Shown: positions 1-14,900, numbered from the stretch's first letter. The stretch is DNA of 64,000 nt from Piscicola geometra (GCA_943735955.1 OX030961.1:4852420-4916419); one strand, 5' to 3'. The notes: a model not told the origin generated them from the letters alone. Numbers and translations are program-made.

Positions 1-335
1 CATGTGCAACGGTCTTCTACAAAAGTCTCAAGTCACAGGGCGGTGTGATAGCCGGAGCAGCTGTAGCAGTTGCCATTGTCATGGTATATGCCATTACTAA
101 ATACTTATCTACTGATAAGTTTTACATTGATTTTATTGGAACCTCCTGGTTGTATTATGGCTTTTTATTCAAAATAGTTTCATTTTGATAAATAAAATCT
201 GTTATTATAATTCTTATAACGCCTATTAACTTACTAATGGCGCCTAAAAAGCACTTTTAATTTATTTTAACTTTTCAGGTTCTTGGAATGATCTTTTCCA
301 TGCTTCTATGCTGTGCCATAAGAGAGCAGATTTGA
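1..335 (+). CDS. Tetraspanin, CD9/CD81-like, C-terminal part (5' end outside window)
   Basis: Two exons, 1-83 and 279-335, joined in phase 0 across a 195-base intron (donor GTATAT, acceptor TTTTCAG). The frame starts at base 3. The visible protein begins with a Cys that would be the last cysteine of the large extracellular loop. It continues through a small-residue membrane helix (GGVIAGAAVAVAIVM), then VLGMIFSMLLCCAIREQI and a TGA stop at 333-335. The end GMIFSMLLCCAIR is nearly the same as the fourth membrane segment and short cytoplasmic tail of vertebrate CD9, including the CC pair that is usually palmitoylated. Tetraspanins organise membrane protein microdomains. Family assignment is secure; the exact subgroup is inferred from this tail only. 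Confidence 0.93.
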
Positions 336-1082
336 TTGAACGGAGATCAGTATTTGAAAAAAAATTAATAATTTATTTATATTTTAAATTTCATATAAAT
401 TATAAATTGAAATTTTTAAATATTTTTTATTCACTGAAACCTTTTGGCCAAAGTCCCACAAACTCTCATGATAACTGTATTTCTGATAAGGTTATTAACC
501 CGGTTAATGAGCATCGTTCAATTAATAATTATATTTTTTTGGCATTACTAAAAACTGTGGTTTCAAAATTTATTTTGTTTTTGTTTTTTTTGGTATGTTT
601 TCATGTCCAAGTTAGAAGATTATTCAAGTCAAGGTTTTTTTTCAAGTTAAAGAAACCTGACTATTTTAAACTTTACGCTTGAAATGTTTCCAGGAGTTTA
701 CCATGCATTAATATTGTTCCACTCTTAAGGCAAGCCACTCAAGAATCGTCTCTGTCTCTTTGAACTATAAAGAATACTCTCACTTGAAATATCATTGACT
801 TATTTTCATGTTTTTTAAATTGATAAAAAAAATTGAAACAAAGTTTTACGCTTTGAGTTTGAACACAAAATACTTTTTTCTTGTCTATAAATTTTTTTGA
901 AACTTCTAGTCTGATCTGGTTTAAATTGTATTAAAATCTTGTTACTAAATATTTTTCACCTTTTATCTTATTTTTCAATTTTTTTTCTTAAAAGTTCGAA
1001 TTAAATTATTTTTGAAAGACTTTTGAAATGTTTTTCGCGTTATTGTTCTGCCCCAATTGATTGACTGGGCAGCTTATTCAAA

Positions 1083-1088
1083 AATAAA
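1083..1088 (+). promoter_or_regulatory. Candidate poly(A) signal for the tetraspanin gene
   Basis: This is the first AATAAA after the tetraspanin stop codon, about 750 bases downstream. Further copies lie at 1171-1176 and 1239-1244. In such A+T-rich DNA the hexamer occurs by chance, so only transcript data could choose between them. Confidence 0.25.
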
Positions 1089-4000
1089 ACTGTTAAACGA
1101 TTGACTATTCATTCAAATGAAAAAGATATATAACGAAAAACTTTCCAAACATTCATGAAGGCATCTAGACAATAAATATATAATTTTTTAATCGTTTTAT
1201 TTCTATCCACTCTACTGAGCAATTACTCCTACGAACTTAATAAAGTACATATATTCATACACAAACATAGGAACCAGAGATTTAATAAAGTGAAATTGAA
1301 ATTTCAGCAGACATAAAAGCAACGAACACGAGTTAACAATGCACTGGAAGGTGCTTTTATGCGGTGTTGTTGGTGTGTTGTTTGGTGGAGTTTGTGATGT
1401 GCTACTTCACAGATACTTGACTTTGGAATAATTTGAATTTTAATGAAACACATTGAAAGCTAAGTTGGACAATATTTATGTATTTTTTGTGAATCATTAC
1501 GTCATTCTGGTATGGTCAGTAGTTGAAGATTAAATGGGATAGAATACTCAATTTTATAAAGCAATATAAAAAAGTAAAAAAAAGTATAGTGTAACTTTAG
1601 TGTCGAGCATGCATTGATAAAAAGACGTGAAACCCGTAAAACGATATCGCTTGAATGTTTGGAGCATTGTGTGCAGCGGCTTAATGTCGTTTGATGGGAC
1701 AAGCCATGATGATGACGGTGATGAGAAGACATTCAAACCTTCTACATAACAATCAACCCTTGACATCATTCTAAAATACAAAAAGTGAATTTATTATTGG
1801 GTTTTTAACTTTAAAGCGTAAAATGGAATCTCAATGTATAAAAGTTTTATACAAAGAATTAATTTTTGGAATAAAGTTAGAGTCAAGAAATTTATGCAGT
1901 TTTTAAACAACAGTCGAACGCTTTGCATATCTACTTTGTCTTCTCCCACCGAGGGTTGATGCCCATAACTTAAAGAGCACATTTAAAATTCAATCCAAAA
2001 GTACATACGAACATACATACATACAAAAAAAATACAACGAAGAATATTATTAACGTGGCGTAAATCCGGACGAGCTTCAAGACAAAATATGTGTACGGAA
2101 ATACCATTCTAGATAGACTTGAGTTAAATAATAAATAATATCAATACAAAACTAAGAGAAAATAATAAATATACGAGTAGTAGAAATTATAATTAGCATT
2201 TTTTTCCTATTTTCGTTATTCAATTTTTCCATTAAATTTACCCTTTTAACTTATTTTATTTCGATATTTTAGTTAATCTAGCTGCACTATTTATATTATA
2301 TCCATGGTTCATGTATGAAATTAGTTTGTAAATTACTGCTTAAAATTAAGAAGACAATATTTTTCATTATTTATATTTTTCATTATTTATATTTTTTTAT
2401 CTGTTCGATAAATAACTTTTTGAGAGCTCCGAGTTTAACAAACTTAAATATTTTTTTAAAATTTAGTATAAAAAAATAATAATCTTTTCTATGGGCCTAG
2501 AAAGAAAGCAACAAAAACATTTTTTTCAAATCTGAATTTCAAAAAGGTAATTATCAAGCTGCATTAGAAGGCCATGAAGATGTAGGGTAATAGAGGTTAA
2601 AATTGGCATTTGAGAAGTGATTGAGAAGATCATTGGTGTAGACAGGCGAATCGATAAGCTTTCTCAGAGGTAATTAGAGTAATAAGTTAGGTGAGATTAT
2701 GCGCAAAGTCACTCTAACTACTGTTTTTATAACATATAAAATAACTTTAACTTTAATGAAAATAATACAAAAGAAGTTTAAGTAATTTGAAAATTAATTT
2801 AAAATTTCTAGTTTAGTGTGAATGATTGAAAGTTCAAAAGTTAACGACACCGTTGCTCATAACCGATTGGAAAAACTAAACTTATTTAAAATAAAACGAA
2901 GCCTATCAAAAACAGATGGAGAAGCAAATATATCAAAAAAATATATTGAAAAAAAGCGAAAATTTTTGAAAAAGATTTATGGAGGTTATTTCAAGAAGTC
3001 TCTAGAGAGTTTAACCCTAATCCGATGCTTGGCCGATAATCATTGATTGAGTCTATTTGCCAGAACTCGCTTTCCTAATGATGTTTCAAAAAATTAATGA
3101 AACTTTAAAATGAAAATGGCTTCAGAAAAACAGTAAAAAGAGTGGGAGAACGGAGAATGCAAATTTTTTAAGTAAAATTTAAGAGGTCTTTAACTTTGAA
3201 AAATATAAAAAAATGCTATTAAAAATTAATAGTTATTGAAAACTCAAAAAGTCCAAGCTGAATTGAAATAGGAAAAGAAACATTCAGAATATAAAAGGGC
3301 GAGAAATAAAAAGACTATTTGAGTATCACAAAAGAGTAATATTTGCGCTTAAATAAAGAATATGAGAATATAATGCGTATAAATATACTTTACATTCTGA
3401 AGCAAGCTCTTATGCCCAGCGATAAAACGTTTTAGAGAAAACATTCTCAGGTTTTATTCACTTTGCTAACTTGAGTGTAATATAGACATCAAGTTACATT
3501 TCTGGAAGTCATTTTAGTTTACATTTTAGAATTGAAAAATCAAATTTAATTCAGGTTTTTAAAACTAACAAAAACGAAAAGTTATGAATTAAAGAACGAA
3601 TGATTGATTGAACCAAGATATTGATAGAAGAGCGTGGGAAATATTTAATGCAAAATATTTAAGGCTGCTTCCTGGAAGCCTCTGAAATATGGGTCCTATC
3701 TCACTCGCAATTAAATACCGCTCCCTCTTGTGTGGTATAAATTAATCGAATAAAAATTTAATTCAAGTAATTTTAAAAATTTATTTTGTATCCATCTATT
3801 CAACTGAAATTGATTTGAATAAAAACGCATCAGAAAAGCTGACAAGTCTACTCTAGAAGCCTGAATTGACTGCCTAGATTCATAATATCTGTTTAGATTA
3901 ATGTGAAAAATTATTTTCTTTCATTAAAAAGATAATTAGTTTATTAAAAAACCATATAACTTTTTTTCTTCTATGCGCAATTCTCGTCTCCGTGCTCAAT

Positions 4001-7000
4001 TGGTCTTATTTCCTTGTGACTTTTGTGTCACAAAAGTACTTGATTTGCTTGCCTCATGCTTTAAAAATGTTTGTTTAGTTACTTTTACGTTGAAAATATT
4101 CACGAGAAAAGTTTTAAAAATATTTTTCTATAATCAGATTATAGCTAAATCTATACTTTAAAGTTTGAATGAACTTTCAGAGCAATGGGCAGAGAACTCA
4201 TGTTGAGGATAAAATATTGAACATAGAATTAAAAAATAAAGAGGAGGATTTGTGGTGTCTCAGCGGAGTGAATGGAATTGGGTTTTTAATTGGATGTGCC
4301 AGCATAAGAGGTGCTTAATGTTGTTTGTTGCACACGATCCTCCCACGAAACTTCACAATTAACAACTCTTCCATGGGATCTGGTACAATTTAAACTTAAA
4401 TTTTCAAATCGTATAAAATTGCATTTAATTTTTTTTTAATTTGAGATTTTTTTAAAACTTGGAAAGATAATTTTGAATTATTTTTTTGTGTATTAACCAT
4501 ATTTTCATGCTTCTGAGAAATTATGACTTGTCCAAACCCCTAATGCAGCATATGATGGAAGAGATTTAATACAAGTCCAGAAAAGACCTATCTTGTGCGT
4601 TATAATGAAGAGAAACCAACCTTTAAAAAATTTCATAAAAATGTATTAAAATATTTGTGAATTTCGTTTTATTATATTACCTAACTCATTTTTGATCGTT
4701 TAGTCATGCTTTTATGTAACGCAATCTAAAAAGGAAATTGAAATATAGAATACAATTTAAATGATTTTCAGTTTCCGCTCTAAATTGAAACGGGAATTTT
4801 TTCAATGAAAACTGTTATTAAAACTCTTTGAAATACAAGAAGTGCTATCAGAATCAGATATACATGTATTTATATTGTTCACAATAATTTAAATATATGA
4901 AAAAGCTCATATAAAAAAATCTACACTTTGAAGCTTTAAAAAAATTAAATTGAGCCTAATTGTTGGTTAATATAAAAAAGAACTGTATTTATTTAAAAAC
5001 ATTGAAAGATGGAAATTTTAAGATAATTTTTTTGATATTTTTTGTTGTTGACTGCAGTTAGAACCGTCAAGCATTGCAACACCTCCTAATTGCCTTCTTG
5101 ATAATCCAAGCACTTGTTTTTGATGTCCACGAGAGGATGAGGAAATGTATTTTTAAAATTATGAAATACTCAATAAGTGAATATTCCTTGATGCTCTCAT
5201 TTCAGGAACACCTACACAATGATTAACTTTCAAAATTCGGGAAGAAAAGAAAAAATCAGAAGCTAAAAAAATGAATTAACGAACAACCAAAGCTCTAAAA
5301 AATGAGCAAAGGAGAGGTAAGAATGCCGGCAGCATACATCACAATTATGGCGAACTCACAATTGACTCGTGGCTGTGCAATTACTTTGGAATTTATGGTA
5401 CCGGAAGATCGATGCCGGCACTGTTTCTCAACTACACGTTGTCCGATACTGAGATAGGTTATTATATAATCAAAATTAATTGCAGTTGCAGAATTCATAA
5501 AGTCTCATTTTTACTTTCCTCGTCGCTTGTTTGTTTGCGCTGCTCAATAAAACTCAATTAGTATTTCTGAGATCTTTAATTTAATCTTTATTGCGTAATT
5601 TTCTTTTGATATCAATGCATAAATTTTTTAAATTGGAAAAGTAGTCGTAGAATTTAATGAAGACATTTCGAAATGGTCAAAATAGTCACATTACTTTTTG
5701 AAATCACTTTTGTTTTTGTTTCTAGCATTGTGTGTCACCAGTGTGAAAATTTCATTTTGATAGACTTCAGCGTTCACATAGTCTCTAAAAGCTCTAACAT
5801 GCACTTCACTGCATTTCTGCTAATTGCAATTAAAAGCACAAATTATTCCAAAATTCTTTTATATTAAAAAATATATATATTAAAGCTAGGTGCCACAATT
5901 TTCAGCCGTCTATTCGTCTCTCAACTGCCTCTTTTACTATTCCCAAGACGCACTGCCCTAATGACTTTATGCCTCAGTTCTCCTTCTTTTCCTACCTTCC
6001 ACATAATGCTTCCAGCGTATGTTTTGAACTCACAAATGCCCCGTGATCTTCCTGATGCTTGAAGGCACAAGCAATTTTTTTCGTTTATGGTTTCCGACAG
6101 AAAAACGCGCTTCAATAATTTTCATTCGTTTTAAACTGAGTAATTCAAATTTCTTTAAAAGATAGAAAACGTTTAAAATATATTTATTTGAAATTTTTTA
6201 ATGACGTTAGAAAATATTTATTATAAAAAAACGTATATAAAAATATGTAAGCTGAGAGACTTCGTAATGTCGAGGCAACAGATGTTTCGCAGGTAATATA
6301 ACAAAGGCTTGTCTAGACCAGAGCAGTGGATTATCAAATTGAAGACTAAATACAGTAGGCTGACTATTGTCGGCCAGTAAAACTGACGAAAAAATCTCTT
6401 TAAATTGTTTTTCCATTTCTTCTTTGTGTTTTCTGAATTTTTGCAATATTTGTTTGCGTCGATAGAGATTAGGAAGACATGAAAAAGAAATGCCAAGTAT
6501 TAGAGTTAGTTAAGAGGATGATTTCTTTAAATTTAATGATGATGACAGTGTACTGAAAGACTTTCAAAGCGGAAAAACAAAAGAAATAAAATATCGTTTT
6601 ACATGGGTAAAACCATTGATAAATAGATTTGACACGAATGTTTCATTTCTCATTGTTAATAAGGAAATATTCTGTAAAACATAATGTGGTGAAATAAATT
6701 AATTTTGAAATGTTCATTATAATAAAAAAAGTGAAATAAAAAGTTTATAACTTCACATTTTGGTAAAAAACCCCTGAAAATCTGATCTTCAAACAAGAAA
6801 AGTTAAGACCGACGAGTTTTAATGTTAGCAAAATTGTTTTACCATTAGTCGGTCATTTGGCCTGCGAAGATTTTTCTTTTAAAACAGTCTGTAAAAATGA
6901 ACTACATGTTTTTACTAGGAAAGAAATTAATATTTTAAAATTCAATTTGTAACCTATGCTGTGTTTCTACTTGTCAATAACCTGCAATTTGTTTACATTT

Positions 7001-7949
7001 TGTTTTTTCGATATCTTTTCGTGAAATTCATAACCGCCAAAAAAGTTAATATATACTTCTTTTTTTTCACATTTTATTTATTGTACAAAAATTATTGTTT
7101 TAAAAGCTAAATATTTAGTAATTAAAATTTACTTTAGTATGCAAAAATTATTTAATGTTACACAATGTTATGCCGACTATATTATATACATAATATCTAA
7201 ATTTCAAAAAATAGCAGATAGTTTATTTCTTTTAAAGTAAAATAAGTTTCATTGCAAAAAGTTTAATAAGGCTTCAATGTATTATTATTTTTAATGTTAT
7301 TTTTTTAAAGTTCTATAAGTTTTATTTCTAAATAAATAGTTTTTTTTCTTGAAAGCTAATTTATATTATTTTTCCCTAGAGTTTTTTTTCATTTATGGTT
7401 TCATCATTATTTTTCTCATCTCTCTTATTTATATTTATATTGGAAATCATTATCAGCATCAATAAAATTGGAAAATCAAGTTTTTTTTCGTTTTTTATAT
7501 ATTTTCTCAAACTTTATTACTAACTTCAACTACGAATTAATCCATATGCAGTTTATTTTCACATTGCAAAGCTTAGTTATGTCTCGAATTTTTGAATACT
7601 ATTATTTTTAAAATTTTGAAATTATTTTTTTTTATACTTTTCAATAAAAAAAATTAATTTGATTTAGCATGGTCTGCTAGCATGTAAAACTATATTAGAG
7701 CTTGAATCTGGTAATTTACCCATAATCCTCAACTCCTTTAAACAAAATGACTACAATATTAAACGCCTAATGTGTATATTTATGTATAGTATCCTGCAAA
7801 CACTGAGAAATAATTGCCAATTAAGAAGTCGTCAATTATCTAGTAAAGAACTCTGCTTTCTATATCAAAACTGACACATGACTAGGATTAATATTCTGAA
7901 AGGTTGAGCTACGCCATGAATTCTCGATTTTCTAGGTGTTGGGTTGATA

Positions 7950-8037
7950 AATGAAACTGCTTCAAACATATTATTTACTTAATAGGATTTATTAATGAAA
8001 CTGCTTTAAACATATTATTTACTTAATAGGATTTATT
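7950..8037. repeat. 44-base tandem duplication (two copies)
   Basis: Two head-to-tail copies with a 44-base period (7950-7993 and 7994-8037). Each starts AATGAAACTGCTT or AATGAAACTGCTTT and runs through TATTATTTACTTAATAGG. I see one C/T difference. The near identity suggests a recent duplication; no coding potential. Confidence 0.9.
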
Positions 8038-8829
8038 AATTGAAGAGCCATGAAGATTCTGAATTTAACGAAGACAGTCATCTTCTTAAGAGTCTCACAG
8101 AAAGAAAAAGAATCAAAAAGAAGCAATAGACTATTACTATCATTTATTATTTTCGAACTTTAAATTTTCATATTTTAAATTAAATCTTTTTCTAAAATAT
8201 TTTAAACTCTAAACCTTAAACGGTGGTCACTAAAAGTTTCAGAAAGGGTTCAAGGAATGTTTGCACGTTGACACATTAAAACAGAAACGCAGTTAAGTGA
8301 AAAAAGTGTTTTATTGATTTAGTTGCGATACATACTGATTTATTTGACTAATATTCAATAATAATAAAAAGCGACATCATCTGTTGGCATCTTATTGCGA
8401 GCAAATAATAAACAAGAGTAGGCTCTTCTCAAACCGAATTTTTCCTACTTTTTTGGTTTTTCTTGACAGAATTTTTGAGAATTTGTTTTTGGAACGTGTC
8501 TAATGAAATATGGCTTTTGAATCTTCAGCGATTAATCACTTGCTTCTTCATTAATACAGGCTGCTATTGTCTTGAAAGCAGTCGACATACGAGAAAAACA
8601 AATGCTTTAAATAAAATTAACCTTATTCAATTGTAAAATGAATGGCTCGACAAAATATTATCAGTTGCACAATTAAAACTTCTAGAACGGATGTTGAGCC
8701 TCAAAGCTAAAGCAGAAAAAAGATGGAGTCTCGAAATAAATAATGTCTAAAACTCACAATAAAGAAAAAGTAAAAGAAAAGTTAGAGCAATAAAGGACGA
8801 GGGTTATAAAATATGAATAGAAAAAGACA

Positions 8830-9085
8830 AAAATAGTTGAATGATGGGGGTTGGTGCTGATGGGGTTATATCCTGGTTGTCGGGCAAATAAAAATAACTG
8901 AGATAGATGGATCGAGTTTGGGGGTAGGCTATGAGATAAAGAGAGATGTATTTGAAAGCTCTTCTAAGGCTGATGGTGCTTTGAGTTGATGGATGAATCA
9001 AGTGATTAATAAATGGATGGATTGTAGTTGACATGAGGATGGATTGAGATTTAAGGATGTTTGAGTATAGATTGATAGATGCATT
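8830..9085. repeat. Diverged GATG/GATT-rich low-complexity tract
   Basis: Irregular GATGG, GATTG and ATGGATG words dominate this stretch. On the minus strand it reads as an open frame of about 97 codons rich in S, I, T and P, which is a by-product of the repeat rather than a gene. Confidence 0.5.
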
Positions 9086-11924
9086 GATTTGATTCAAATA
9101 TTAATAAAAACACAAAAACCTATAACGAAGATACAATTTTAATCCGTGGCTATGAGCTTTGTTGAAATTCTAGAAAAATGAATAGACTTTGTTGAATAGG
9201 TTAGATCGTCTTTTCAACGAGTCATCTGAATGATCAAATGGATATATTCTGATTAATGAATTATATTAAAAACAATTTATTGAAAAGATGGATCAACGAA
9301 AGAACGAAAAAGAATGAAAAGAAAATCATGAATGGCAGAATAGCATTAAGAGACCGCTTGCAAATGACTCCGGCTACTTAAATAACTCGTAGCAGCTTTG
9401 AATAATGTCCTATCTATATATTATCGACTCGTATGCAATTAGAACAATCTAACTTGTAAAACTTCAAATCACTTATTTATATACCTATAAATTTTACTTA
9501 AGTCTTTTTTAAAGAATTATCTAAATATAAAAAAAACTGTAAAAGCTAAAAATGAAGAGTTCTCAACTAATTCAAATTTAATTTAGTTTTTTTAATGTAT
9601 AGCTGATAATAAGTATAGGTTTTTAAGTAATATGGTATAAAGGGTAAAAAGAGTAGAAGTGGGTACATGTAAATAAAAGAGCCATTATGTGTAAGTGGGT
9701 ATTGATCTGAAGTCTTTGAGATCATATCATGTTTACATATTTCCCCTTGTTATCAAACAACACATAAAAATTTGGAATACTTTTTTGAAAATGTTGAAAC
9801 TTCACATTCGACCAACTTTTAACTTAAATAACGTTGATTATTTTGAAGAAGAAACTTAATCATTGCTCTACCATTGCTCCTCTTATCCGAAGAGTAAAAG
9901 GCGTTTACGACATTTACAAATAATTAATTTTCTCAAGGTCATCTCTCGACCTGCGACTAAAGAGTACTCCAGGGCCAGGGTTAATTAAAAGTTCATTTTA
10001 TTACACATATTTTCTCGTAATTAGAATACATTTTATATATTTTCAGTAGTTGAATAATCGGCCTCGCTAAGTGAAAGTCATTTTTATAAATTATAAGAAA
10101 ATTACTATTAACAATTAAAGCTATTAATTTTCACATTTCATAAGATTGAAAGTGAATGGAAAACGTCAAAATCATTAAATAAACTTTGATTAAAATAACA
10201 TTTTTTCAGTACACCAAAATATTGATTTAAAGCTAAATATCACGTTAAATTAGGGAACACAAAAAGCGGTTTGTTTCTGATCAATAGTGATGTTTTTCAC
10301 TTCAATCTTTTATTACTTTCAAAGTCAACATAGGAAACGTCTGTAAATGTGTGGGCACAGAACACAGCGCAGATATATATGAACGTATAAATATAACCAC
10401 ATCTGGGTCTTTCCAAAGCATTCAGAGCCGATGCTCGCACGGTGATAGATCTGAAAATGTCTAATGACTTCGTTAATTTCATATTAAAGTATTGAAATTT
10501 AATAAACGCTAAGTTTTAAGTTTAAGCAGTTAACTTTTTGCCAGTTTAAATATTTAAGATCAAGATGATGATCGAAAAGTTTCCAATGACGTTCAAAATA
10601 CCTATTTAAATCTCAGTGGGTTTTAATAAATAGTCAGATAATTAATTTTTTTCTTTTCTTTGATTAAAGAAAAAATATTTGCAAACAACATACTGTTAGT
10701 TTTGAGTTTATAAACTTGAAACATATTTTCACGGAAGCAGCAATAACTAATACAATAACTGGACACGAAGACCGATGATTAATGGTTTCAAATCGCTCAC
10801 TTTATCCGACTTAAATAATCTGAATTATATTTTGTTACACCTCTGCTTTGCTTGCAAAAATCAATTTGGAGAAGCTTTTAAAGACAATATTTCGGGACTT
10901 TTCCGGTAAAGTGTTTATTGCTAAATAATTCACATCGAATCTAACGCATGAGTTATTTATATTTTTTTTCTAATAACTTTTTTTATTAAAAAAAAAGCTT
11001 TCATTATTATTCCTCCATTCACCTACAGCCATTTCATCCTCGCTTTCAACTTTTGAAACACATCAATATCTCCATCACTTCCGAGATAGATATTTTATCG
11101 TTATAATCATCATACTTAAAGTCCTTTCATTGGCTTTTCCGTGCAATATTCCATCTTAAGACACTTTATCTTTGTCGCAAGCACTCACATCACGCTATCT
11201 TCTTCTTCAGCATAGCATTTTTACTTTGTTTATGGCTCTTGAAAAATTTATAAATCTATAAGTGAAATAATATTTTCAATAGATATTATTTAAAAAAATT
11301 TTATACCATTATCCTTGTCATCCTTGAGACTTTTTACATAATTATCGTCACCATCATGAACCTAATTGTGATCAGCTCCAACATCATCGCAATCACACCA
11401 GCTTTTCTGGTGCATCAGAGAGGAGAAAGCAGGTATAGAAACTATTTCTTTAATTATTTTTCATATTCAACTTTCAAAAGTTTTTAGGTAATGTTTATCA
11501 TCAATAGGCTTTCTTCAATTGATTGTTTGAAAAGTGAAAATCATTGTTATTAAATCCAATTTGTAATTATTTATGTTTGCTTCAAATTATGAATATTGAC
11601 ATATTATATAATAGATAATACAATATTTTTTCATAAAGTTAAGAAATGAACTGGATTAACTAAGATGTTGAAATCGTTTCACACAGATTTCCTCAGCACC
11701 AGAGTCATAAAGCCTAATCTAGACAGATGAACAACAACTTCTCAATAAACCTCTAATCCACCTAGTATTCTAATAAAGTTTAAAAATATGTTTTTAATTT
11801 AATTAACGCTTGAATGAAATTGAGTCCTAATTGGAATGAAATTATTACAGATGAAATAAACTTCAACTATACACATGACAATTTCAAAGTTTTCAGCTAG
11901 AATACCCTTTTTATGTTACTAACC

Positions 11925-14900
11925 ATGGATTCTTCTCCGATTCGTCTGATTTTCAAACTTCTTGTATGTCTACTTGTCTGTCTCCACGTCTTTGGTAGCC
12001 CTACCTCGTCTCCAGGTTTAGTGAAATTGTTGTTTTAATTTGAGTTTTTTTATTTATTTTATTTTAATGTATGACCAAATTGGAGAAAAAAAATATTAGT
12101 ACTTTTTTTAAGCAAATAAAAAATTTCTAAAAAAAAGAAAAAAATAGAAAACGCAGCTATTTAATCCGATTTTAACATTAATTACCGTTAAAATCATTTA
12201 TCAAAGTGCAAAAACGCTCATAAATGGTAAATCAAGACTTTTTGAGAAAGTTATTCAGCAGCACGCGCGAGCTCAAGTCGTAAAGAGGTGCGTGCAGATT
12301 ACGTTAAGTCATGCAGACCAATCCAGTTTTAAGTTTGTTAAAACTGAAGTTAGAGTTTGAAACAAATTGGCGAAATCTTTGTGAAATGTGAAATTTAAAT
12401 TGTGAATTTTGTTTTTTATAAAATCGAAAAATTATAAAATAGGAGTTATTTGAATGAAGATTGAAAAGGGTCATGTAAAATAAATCTGATACGGAAATGA
12501 GTTTAAAAGGAGTTTTGATGAGTGACTGTTTTTTTACTCTTTTTATTTAATTAAATCTATTATAAACAAAATATTTTGAATAAATAGTAAATTGGGTTCC
12601 AGGTACAAACCAATAAATAGAACAAAAAACGTTGAAAAAGCTTTTACTTTTTCTAATAAAGCAATAGATAAATAACGAAACTGTGAAATGAATTTTTTAA
12701 TTCGTCAGAAACTAAAAAAAATAATTTATTTTTCTATTGACTTTTAAACAGTAATAACTTACCTTGCGCTTTTTTCTTCTTTTCTTTTTTCACGAACTAA
12801 CATCCGAAAAAACACCTAAAAAATAGCATCCTGCAGAAGTACATCACGGAAATGCTTCTATCACGATACAGCGTAGTGTGTCTGTGTTTCACGGAAGGCT
12901 TATGTCGATGCGGCATAATAAATAGGCTAATAGTGCGTGAAAAGACAAGCCGAAAGCGTGAAGGGCTTGTAACGTGTCTAATGATGGGTGCAGAAAAGCT
13001 TGGTATAAGTGAGGCTTGTATCTCAGAGAACTTTTCGAAAGCTTCGATTGGCCTATCTCTTGAAGATTGTGTGAAATATTGAATAAGAAAAGCTGCTGAT
13101 TAATACAGAGGTGGCTTCTACAGATGATTTCAGAGATAGAAACATTTTTTCAAAAAAATAAGACGTTCAATAAAAAAGAAAAGTAATTTGTTTTTTAAAT
13201 ATTCAAAGAATGCACACAAGAAACATTATAAAAACTAACACATCTTTGGAAAAAAATAATTAAATAAATTCATTAAAAAATATTATTAACAAATACATAC
13301 AACAGCGCAATACGCAAGCATATAAACAACGGCACAACGCACACGCTTAAAGACATGCACAAAAGACATTCAGAAGATGACTCTCGAAGAGACGAATATG
13401 TGAGTAAGTAAATAAGAGTGAAAATATCGGATACCTACATCAACCAGATTTTTTTCCACTGCTGATAATTGTTTTTTTGGAATTGCATTGATAACTGTTT
13501 TTATAATTTCTTTTTATAAGAGGGTTTTAAGCACGGGTGAGAACCTTGCTAAGAGCAATTAGCCATAGATTCTAGTGAGTCTTTCGAACTAAAAGATGCT
13601 GTGTCCAAGAGTGCGTAGATGAAACAATTATTCATTCAATGGCCATTGTTTCATGAAAGACGGATGAGCAAAATAAACAAAAACGTCGGAAAGTCTGGAA
13701 AGAGCGGTTGAAGGCTTAGAAGGCAGTGAGCTAAAGATGCAAATAAGCTGAGAAATATAACAGTGCTATCTATCGTTTAACACAATTAAGTTAAACGAGG
13801 ATGCCTTAAAATATTGGAATAATTTAACAATTCGAGTTTTTAATTTTAAATTTTGAAAAGAAAATAATTTAGAGAAAAAAAAAAAAAAAGTATTAGTAAA
13901 TCTATTTATTGCATTTCATTACCTAGTTAAAGTAATAGCCAACAATGCTTACTACGACCAATAAAGATACCATTTAAAAAAAGCTCTTACGCCTTTCACA
14001 AAAACACAGTAGAACCATGCATAAGATGCCCTTACAGTCTTTCTTTTCCGGTGGTAATATAATTTCAAATTTTCATGCAAAGTTAAGCTTTATTTTTGGT
14101 AATGCTGAAAGCAAGAATAAATACATTTAATACAGGAAATGTTGTTAATTGTAAGTCTATTGTGAAAATAAAAAGTTGTAATTGTTTCACTTTCAATATG
14201 AAAAAAGCTGCTAGAAAAAATTAAAATTCATAAATTCTGGCTATCTAAAGAAATGAGTAAAAATACAGTTTTACGAACTAAAATTTGTCTTAACATTGCA
14301 AAAACATTTCTTAGAATAAAGGTGGTCGCGTTTTTGTATAGTAGGATGGGACAGAGATAACTTTCCTGTGTACGAACCACTGATTTTGATTGCTTCAAGT
14401 ATAAACTATCTATCTAAAAAAGATTGGAACAAAATTGAGAAAGCGAAAAAGCTTAGTGTCTAGAGGGATGGATGAATAAGAAGATGGATTGGTGAAATTT
14501 ATAGCTGTGGATTTTCAAATGATTTTGAGGTTTTAATACATTTTTTTGGATTTATAAAAATAAACAAGTGAAAATACAAAACCTGAAGCTCAGAGAAGAA
14601 AACTTGTAATATTATATAAAAGGATATAGTTCGTATCAGAATCAATGGTTTTATAGTGTTTTAATGGATGAACAACTAACAAAAACAAAACTTTATTCGG
14701 AGAGAGTTTCTTAATTAAACTTAACAGGCACACGAAGCCTCTGCTCCATTAGAGTAGGTTTGAAGACTCTTCGTCACCAATTGGATAAATAATTTTGCTC
14801 TTTGATGGACAATTTTTGTCATTTGCTCATCTTAAACCGTTTACCTGTAGCCTGATGTTCATAAATGTATATTTAAATTAATTAATAACAATTTGCTTAA

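Larger units (their letters stand above)
336..11924. other. Intergenic region between the tetraspanin and Ig-superfamily genes
   Basis: After the tetraspanin 3' UTR this stretch is A+T-rich with stops in all frames. It holds a 44-base tandem duplication (7950-8037), a diverged GATG-like low-complexity block (8830-9085) and CATC/CAC-rich stretches around 11020-11400. Two short ORFs look more coding-like than their surroundings (1339-1431 and 5302-5457) but cannot be tied to a gene. A possible non-coding first exon of the Ig gene ends at about 11432 before GTATAG, and an acceptor-like TTTTCAG ends at 11896, 28 bases before the Ig start codon. Confidence 0.6.

Noticed and set aside
308..682. 124-codon ORF after the tetraspanin end
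   Set aside because: It overlaps the tetraspanin C-terminus in another frame and is then A+T-rich UTR without domain pattern.
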